Positions 6,600 to 10,556 of a stretch of 10,556 nt of DNA are shown piece by piece. The DNA comes from Clostridiales bacterium UBA2432 (GTDB taxonomy: Bacteria > Bacillota > Clostridia > Lachnospirales > Vallitaleaceae): NCBI GenBank assembly GCA_002342805.1, contig DDQW01000006.1, positions 61,895 to 72,450 on the forward strand, given 5' to 3'. The translations under genes and the position numbers were made by a program. Under the pieces are notes generated by a model. The model was not told where the DNA came from and did no database searches. It saw only the letters and a list, made by a program, of their open reading frames with translations. The stretch's first letter is position 1, and each line of letters opens with the position of its first letter.

Positions 6600-7160
6600 T
6601 TATACGGTTACATAGCCTGTGCGTCTTAATATTGGCATAACAAGTGTTGCAGAATAGGATGCCAAAACAATTAAAATCAAGTCTTTTATCATATAGGGAA
6701 ACATTATTACAAACACTTGATATAGGGGCATTCCTGATTCTGTAAACCATTGAAGAATGCCATAGAAATAAATGTTTCCTATGAGATATGCAAGCCCATA
6801 TCCCACAAGAGATATGCCCAATATTGTACGGAAACGTATTTTCTTAAGTTTATCCACTCCAAGACCAATGATGAAGGCACATACCATAAATCCAATAATA
6901 TATCCAAAAGTATTCTTGAAAACATACTGAATTCCTCCACCAAGAGAAAATACAGGAAGTCCTGCAAGTCCGATAATAATATAAATGAATTGTGATAAAA
7001 ACGCTTTTTTTGCACCTAATAAAATTCCTGCATAGACAGCAAAAAACAATTGAAAGGTTAGCGGAACCCCAAAAGGTGTTGGCAAACTAAGCTTGGCACC
7101 AACCACCATAAGCCCTGTAAATAGTCCTGTTAAAAGCATATCTCGTGTTGTTAACTTCAT
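6600..7160 (-). CDS. bioY: Biotin transporter substrate-binding (S) component BioY
   Basis: Membrane-embedded S component of a biotin ECF transporter, of usual length (186 residues) with about six hydrophobic segments. BioY features are visible: the LPTPFGVPLTFQLFFAVYAG segment at residues 26-45, followed by GAKKAFLSQFIYIIIGLAGLPVFS-GGG (49-76), and a C-terminal PYMIKDL (155-161) matching the PF-x-x-KD motif. The energising genes (ecfA, ecfT) are not adjacent, as expected where the ECF module is shared by many S components or where BioY works alone. The ATG at 7160 has AGGAGG eight bases upstream. It has its own strong promoter with a likely BirA operator, so it should be induced when biotin is scarce. 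Confidence 0.93.
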   Translation of the reverse strand: MKLTTRDMLLTGLFTGLMVVGAKLSLPTPFGVPLTFQLFFAVYAGILLGAKKAFLSQFIYIIIGLAGLPVFSLGGGIQYVFKNTFGYIIGFMVCAFIIGLGVDKLKKIRFRTILGISLVGYGLAYLIGNIYFYGILQWFTESGMPLYQVFVIMFPYMIKDLILIVLASYSATLVMPILRRTGYVTV

Positions 7161-7196
7161 ATACGACTCCTCCTACTTTTTCTAAGTTATAGAAGT

Positions 7197-7225
7197 AGTA
7201 TAAAAGGATAAACCTCTATTGTCAA
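7197..7225 (-). promoter_or_regulatory. bioY promoter, near-consensus sigma-A
   Basis: TTGACA (7225..7220), exactly 17 bases, TATACT (7202..7197). One of the best promoters in the window. A promoter this strong on a vitamin transporter gene normally needs a repressor, and an inverted repeat covers the -35 box. Confidence 0.85.
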
Positions 7226-7248
7226 CCTATTTTTATACAAGTTTACAA
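7219..7248 (-). promoter_or_regulatory. Probable BirA operator overlapping the bioY -35 box
   Basis: Minus-strand TTGTAAAC, 14 bases, GTTGACAA: two half-sites in inverted orientation differing at one position from perfect symmetry. The known BirA signal is TTGTAAACC, spacer, GGTTTACAA, upstream of biotin synthesis and uptake genes. The half-sites match well, and the site covers the -35 hexamer of bioY, which fits repression by biotinoyl-AMP-loaded BirA. The spacing is two to three bases shorter than the consensus I remember, which lowers confidence. Confidence 0.6.
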
Positions 7249-7599
7249 TTAAACGTATAATTCGTTAATAACTAGTATTTTGCCACCGAAGGATTTGATT
7301 TCTAACTCAAGTTGCCCTTTGTCCTGTTTATAGGTCTCTGTATAATTGTCAAGCAAGGTCATACTGATTCGGCCTTTTACTTTAACATACCATTCTTTAG
7401 GTACAAGTACGCGTACACTCGCACATCGAATGGATAGGACTAGTTTATATGGCTTCTCCCGCTGCGTAAAGTGACGATAATCAAGTGTAATATTACTCAA
7501 AGAGATTTCTGCCTTGACATCATGTTGTGTTGGTTTCAAATGTACATATTCATGCTTAAGGCGCTTTTTTATATTTCTATTTTTTTCATCCGATATCAT
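7249..7599 (-). CDS. Small protein resembling the LiaF C-terminal beta domain
   Basis: A 116-residue protein. The open frame extends further up, but the ATG at 7599 is preferred: AGGAGA lies six bases before it, and everything further upstream overlaps the conserved end of the fusion gene. That ribosome site includes the TAG stop of the preceding gene, so translation is likely coupled. No signal peptide or membrane segment. After a basic N-terminus (about 1-22) the chain alternates like a beta-helix: ASVRVLVPKEWYVKV (60-74) and KSFGGKILVINE (102-113) match the repeated GdvrI-VP and FGgv-V patterns of the LiaF/YvqF C-terminal domain (cell-wall-active antibiotic response). Without LiaF's membrane helices and without liaRS nearby, a cell-envelope sensing role is only a suggestion. 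Confidence 0.65.
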   Translation of the reverse strand: MISDEKNRNIKKRLKHEYVHLKPTQHDVKAEISLSNITLDYRHFTQREKPYKLVLSIRCASVRVLVPKEWYVKVKGRISMTLLDNYTETYKQDKGQLELEIKSFGGKILVINELYV

Positions 7600-7609
7600 A
7601 TATATTCTC

Positions 7610-8515
7610 CTAACATTTTTGATATGTATATCCACAACTCGTAATAAATTTTTCAAAATCTTGATATGTAATCTCCAATGTTTCATCGTTTTGATTGGGA
7701 TGAAACGAAATATTTTCTTCTGGATTAAAGTCTCGATCAATGTAGACTTCAACGTGGTGATTACCATCGTTAATTAAGGCAAAAGCACTTACAGATCCGG
7801 GCTCAACCCCCAGATATTTTTTTAATCGTTTTGAAGACGCAAAGGATAATCGTCCTAATCCGTTTTCTTCACCAAATTCTTTTAAATCAAAGCGACGATT
7901 GTGTTCTAAAATTACTAAAAAATGACGGTCTCCTTTTTTGTTGCGTAGAAAAAGGTTCTTACACTGTTGAGCTTCAATACTTACGTCCATTTCATTCGCC
8001 TGTTCAACAGTAAACACCGGCTCATGCTCATGTTTTATATATGAAATCCCATGACTTTCTAAATAGTCATAAACTTTTATTTTTTTATATGGCGCTGTCT
8101 CAGCGGGAAAAATCTGGATACCATGTTCTTGAAGCAATCTAGCCGTTATACCCATGCCAGGAATTAATTTATCTTCAAATTGTCCGTTATAAATCTGCTG
8201 ACTTCCACAGGAGGGACTTTTATCTTTTAATATTGCATACCGAACATTATGCTCTTTACATATATCCAGTACTTTTTTGGCTCCGTCAACGAAATCTTGT
8301 GTATAATCTTTTCCATCTTTAGAAAGCACTTTTCCTTCCTTACCCTCATTAACAATTTCCATAGGCATTCTTGGTGTCGGTAGTCCTGCCATTATTTCAG
8401 GACATATATGTATGGTCTCCATATTTTTCAATTCTTCTATTGCTTGATCTAGCGGATAAGCTTTACCATCGTAACGACACGCCTCGCCCATCACACAGCT
8501 ACTCACTATTATCAT
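7610..8515 (-). CDS. DUF523 (TudS-like) domain fused to a ProXp/YbaK prolyl-tRNA editing domain
   Basis: Two recognised domains in 301 residues. Residues 1 to about 143 are DUF523: SSCVMGEACRYDGK with Cys7 and Cys13, ICPE with Cys38, GLPTPRMPME, LKDKSPSCGS with Cys103, and GMGITARLLQEHGI. Family members such as the 2-thiouracil desulfidase TudS hold a [4Fe-4S] cluster with three such cysteines, all present here. Residues about 146-301 form a YbaK/ProXp domain: a helix with HEHEPVFTVEQANE, then CKNLFLRNKKGDRHFLVILE with the candidate catalytic Lys186, and LGVEPGSVSAFALIND. These domains deacylate Ala-tRNA(Pro) in trans. Both look intact, so it should have two activities. The gene lies 21 bases after the flavin reductase gene with AGGAGAGG as ribosome site and is followed closely by the LiaF-like gene. 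Combined role unknown. Confidence 0.88.
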   Translation of the reverse strand: MIIVSSCVMGEACRYDGKAYPLDQAIEELKNMETIHICPEIMAGLPTPRMPMEIVNEGKEGKVLSKDGKDYTQDFVDGAKKVLDICKEHNVRYAILKDKSPSCGSQQIYNGQFEDKLIPGMGITARLLQEHGIQIFPAETAPYKKIKVYDYLESHGISYIKHEHEPVFTVEQANEMDVSIEAQQCKNLFLRNKKGDRHFLVILEHNRRFDLKEFGEENGLGRLSFASSKRLKKYLGVEPGSVSAFALINDGNHHVEVYIDRDFNPEENISFHPNQNDETLEITYQDFEKFITSCGYTYQKC

Positions 8516-8536
8516 ATACCTCTCCTGACTTTTGAT

Positions 8537-9127
8537 CTATCCGTTACGTCGCCTTTTTTTATTTTTCTTTTTTTGAACAGAGTGTCCAAACTTACCCAAA
8601 GCATGGCCTAATCCAAAATACTGTCCATGACTATAGACAATTGGCTTTGCCTGGTCAAGATGAAATTTATTCTGTTCGTCCATATACTGTTCATCTACAT
8701 GTACCTTGACGACTTTTGCTAAAAACATATGATGAGATCCAAGTTCTTTAATCTCAACTGTTTCACATTCAATATTTACCGGACTTTTTTTTAGTAATGG
8801 GGCTTTAATAATATCTCCAATATCATAATCCAATTGCATTTTACTTAGTTTATCCTCTTTTTTTCCACTACGAACACCACAATAATCTGTGGCAAATGTT
8901 ATTTCCTCTGTTGTAAGATTGATAACAAAACCACCTTGTTTTTTTATCAAATTATAGGAATGTCTCGATGGTCGAACAGAAATATAGGTCATGGGAGGAT
9001 TTGTGCACACGGTTCCTGTCCAAGCAATCGTCAATCCATTATACTCTTCTTCTGTTTCTCCACAGGTTACAATCACTGACGGTAACGGATATAACATGTT
9101 ACCCGGTTTCCAACTTTGTTTACTCAT
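8537..9127 (-). CDS. Flavin reductase-family (flavoredoxin-like) FMN protein with polybasic tail
   Basis: A 196-residue cytosolic protein of the flavin reductase-like domain family, which binds FMN and reduces flavin or passes electrons to small acceptors. Typical features are PLPSVIVTCGE near residue 14, NGLTIAWTGTVCTNPPMTYISVRPSRHSY (30-58), GGFVINLTTEEI (65-76), DYCGVRSGKKEDKL (81-94), and the closing YFGLGHALGKFGHSV (170-184). It is close to the flavoredoxin type of anaerobes. The last dozen residues, KKKNKKRRRNG, are an unusual polybasic extension. The start ATG at 9127 has AGGAGA at normal spacing. A terminator-like hairpin lies directly before that ribosome site, and no good promoter is seen after it. 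The electron donor and acceptor are unknown. Confidence 0.88.
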   Translation of the reverse strand: MSKQSWKPGNMLYPLPSVIVTCGETEEEYNGLTIAWTGTVCTNPPMTYISVRPSRHSYNLIKKQGGFVINLTTEEITFATDYCGVRSGKKEDKLSKMQLDYDIGDIIKAPLLKKSPVNIECETVEIKELGSHHMFLAKVVKVHVDEQYMDEQNKFHLDQAKPIVYSHGQYFGLGHALGKFGHSVQKKKNKKRRRNG

Positions 9128-9145
9128 ATCATTCTCCTATCACGC

Positions 9146-9180
9146 AAAAAAACTAGACATTCAATCACATGAAGGTCTAG
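9146..9180 (-). terminator. Intrinsic terminator between the 79-residue gene and the flavin reductase gene
   Basis: CUAGACCUUCA pairs with UGAAUGUCUAG (one mismatch) around a UGUGAU loop and is followed by seven U, on the minus strand. Only about 18 bases separate the U-run from the flavin reductase ATG, and they hold its ribosome site, so a downstream promoter has no room. Either it is a leaky terminator, or an attenuator, or a weak promoter overlaps it. Confidence 0.75.
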
Positions 9181-9197
9181 CTTTAATTAACCATTGT

Positions 9198-9437
9198 TTA
9201 ATTTATCTCTTCACGTTGAACAAACGCATTTGCACGATCTTCAAACAGAAAAAAAGCAATAGCATCTTTTGGCTCTGCCTTAAACCCACCTTCTTCTGCA
9301 ATGACTTTCATCAATGCAAGAATTTCCATTTTCAAACTATTCGCCAACATGGTTATTGATAATTTTTTTTCATCTTCCACGGCATATACAATATATCCTA
9401 CCGGTTCATCGGAAATTCGGTACTCTACCTTCGCCAT
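9198..9437 (-). CDS. Small conserved-looking protein of unknown function, 79 residues
   Basis: I do not recognise this protein. It has an ATG at 9437 with GGAG at good spacing, begins 15 bases after the aminotransferase stop and is read in the same direction, so it is probably cotranscribed. It is soluble, acidic and mixed alpha/beta: strands VEYRISD and GYIVYAVEDE, a helix SITMLANSLKMEILALMKVIAEE (about 27-49) and a strand DAIAFFLFED. There are no cysteines, metal motifs or membrane segments. Coding potential is supported by ribosome site, spacing and the terminator directly after it; function cannot be given. Confidence 0.65.
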   Translation of the reverse strand: MAKVEYRISDEPVGYIVYAVEDEKKLSITMLANSLKMEILALMKVIAEEGGFKAEPKDAIAFFLFEDRANAFVQREEIN

Positions 9438-9452
9438 ATAATCACTCCATAT

Positions 9453-10556
9453 CTATTCGTATCTTTGCCATAGTTTTGTAAATGCCGGCAAGGAGTTTTC
9501 AACTCTTTGATAAGAAATACAATATGCGATTCTCACATAGCCCGGGCATCCAAATGCACTTCCAGGAACTAATAATAAATTATACTCCTTAGCATCTACA
9601 CAAAATTGTCGATCGTCTTCAATCGGGGTTTTTACAAACAAATAAAAAGCACCTTGTGGCTCTAAACATGTAAATCCGATTTTTGTGAGATGTTCATACA
9701 ATAAATCTCTATTCTTTTTATATATGCTAACGTCAACTTCAGAACCTAATGTTTTTGCAATGACGCGTTGGAAAAGTGACGGTGCATTCACAAATCCTAA
9801 AATTCGATTAGCTACATTGAGACCTCCAAGCGTTGATTCTAAATGCTCCATCTCAGGATGAACCACGATATATCCAATACGTTCGCCCGGTAATGATAAG
9901 GACTTAGAATATGAATACCCAACAAAGGTATTTGTATAATAATTCAACAAATAAGGAACTTCTATATCATCATAAACCAACTCTCTGTATGGCTCATCCG
10001 AAATCAAATATATTGTCGTATTATATTCCTTCTGCTTCTCATTTAAGACATTGGCCAATTGCGTAATCGTTTCACTACTATAAATAACGCCTGTTGGATT
10101 ATTGGGTGAATTAATGATAACAGCTTTGGTTTTTGGTGTAATTACCTGGCGTAATACATCTATATCCGGCTGAAAAGTATCTGTATTTGGCGGAACAACA
10201 ATCAAATTCCCATCGTAATTATTAACATAATGCCCATATTCGGTAAAATAAGGGGCAAATGTTACAACTTCCTCACCAGGATTAAGGAGTGTTTTCGAAA
10301 TAACATTAAGCCCTCCAGCCGCTCCGACTGTCATAACAATATGTTTAGCTGAAACATGTGTTTGATATTTTTGATTCGTATAGTTTGCAATGGCTTCACG
10401 TACATCTTCGAATCCTGAATTGTTCATGTATCCATGGACTCTGTTGGGAGCCTCTTCACTTAGAATCTCTATGATTGCATTTTTAACTGTTTCCGGTGGT
10501 TCTACGTTTGGATTTCCTAAGCTAAAATCATAAACATTATCAATTCCGTCACGTTC
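9453..10556 (-). CDS. PLP-dependent aminotransferase, class I/II (partial, start outside window)
   Basis: Fold-type I aminotransferase of the aspartate aminotransferase superfamily. 367 codons are visible; the frame remains open to the window edge, so the initiation codon is beyond it. The ATG at 10427 is internal, because the upstream codons still read conserved sequence (VYDFSLGNPNVEPPE, then VHGYMNNSG). Visible motifs, counted from the first visible residue: NSPNNPTG (about 149-156, PLP and substrate Asn), ISDEPYREL (about 185-193, Asp and Tyr), the Schiff-base lysine in SYSKSLSLPGERIGY at about 218, and the carboxylate-binding Arg in PGYVRIAYCIS near the end. All key residues are intact, so it is catalytically competent, but substrate specificity cannot be read. 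It heads the cluster of the 79-residue, flavin reductase and fusion genes. Confidence 0.93.
   Translation of the reverse strand, partial: ERDGIDNVYDFSLGNPNVEPPETVKNAIIEILSEEAPNRVHGYMNNSGFEDVREAIANYTNQKYQTHVSAKHIVMTVGAAGGLNVISKTLLNPGEEVVTFAPYFTEYGHYVNNYDGNLIVVPPNTDTFQPDIDVLRQVITPKTKAVIINSPNNPTGVIYSSETITQLANVLNEKQKEYNTTIYLISDEPYRELVYDDIEVPYLLNYYTNTFVGYSYSKSLSLPGERIGYIVVHPEMEHLESTLGGLNVANRILGFVNAPSLFQRVIAKTLGSEVDVSIYKKNRDLLYEHLTKIGFTCLEPQGAFYLFVKTPIEDDRQFCVDAKEYNLLLVPGSAFGCPGYVRIAYCISYQRVENSLPAFTKLWQRYE

Noticed and set aside
6505..7015. Additional open frames (81 and 78 codons, minus; 81 codons, plus) over bioY
   Set aside because: They are shadows of bioY in other frames, without ribosome sites or family resemblance.
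7600..7767. N-terminal 56-codon extension of the LiaF-like ORF
   Set aside because: It overlaps the conserved 3' end of the fusion gene in another frame, and the ATG at 7599 has a proper ribosome site.
1..10556. CRISPR arrays, insertion sequences, tRNA or rRNA genes, phage genes
   Set aside because: No spaced direct repeats, transposase motifs, terminal inverted repeats or tRNA-like sequences were noticed; apart from the leader, the region reads as ordinary chromosomal genes.

Overview
The window reads as chromosomal DNA of a low-GC, Gram-positive anaerobe of the Clostridia (Lachnospirales or Vallitalea-type is my guess). The clues are AT-rich coding sequence with strong AGGAGG ribosome sites, a PyrR-type RNA leader, an SLH-domain lipoprotein, a BioY-type biotin transporter and a flavoredoxin-like flavin reductase. 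Every gene I support lies on the minus strand, so transcription runs from high to low coordinates.

Positions 10556 to 7249 (upstream end) hold a tightly packed series: a PLP aminotransferase cut by the window edge, a 79-residue unknown protein, an intrinsic-terminator-like hairpin, a flavin reductase-family protein with a polybasic tail, a fusion of a DUF523 (TudS-like) domain to a prolyl-tRNA editing domain, and a small LiaF-C-like protein. Next comes a monocistronic-looking bioY with a near-perfect sigma-A promoter (TTGACA, 17 bases, TATACT) overlapped by an inverted repeat resembling a BirA operator.

Positions 6508 to 3919 carry a cell-envelope cluster: a minimal A24 (prepilin-type) peptidase, a membrane-anchored extracytoplasmic protein of unknown function overlapping it by ATGA, and a lipoprotein with C-terminal SLH-like repeats.

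Positions 3902 to 1 (downstream end) hold a pyrimidine operon: promoter, PyrR-binding RNA hairpin, a 61-codon leader ORF, an intrinsic terminator, then pyrC, pyrF, carA and the start of carB. These encode UMP-pathway steps: carbamoyl phosphate synthesis (carAB), dihydroorotase (pyrC) and OMP decarboxylase (pyrF). pyrB, pyrD/K and pyrE are not in view.

The most interesting element is the pyr leader. The PyrR hairpin pairs CCUUU with the AAAGG of a Shine-Dalgarno sequence serving a 61-codon ORF, whose stop codon lies inside the terminator hairpin before pyrC. This suggests a leader in which PyrR gates translation of the ORF and translation in turn controls the terminator. That differs from the textbook Bacillus antiterminator arrangement. 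It is an inference from sequence layout only.
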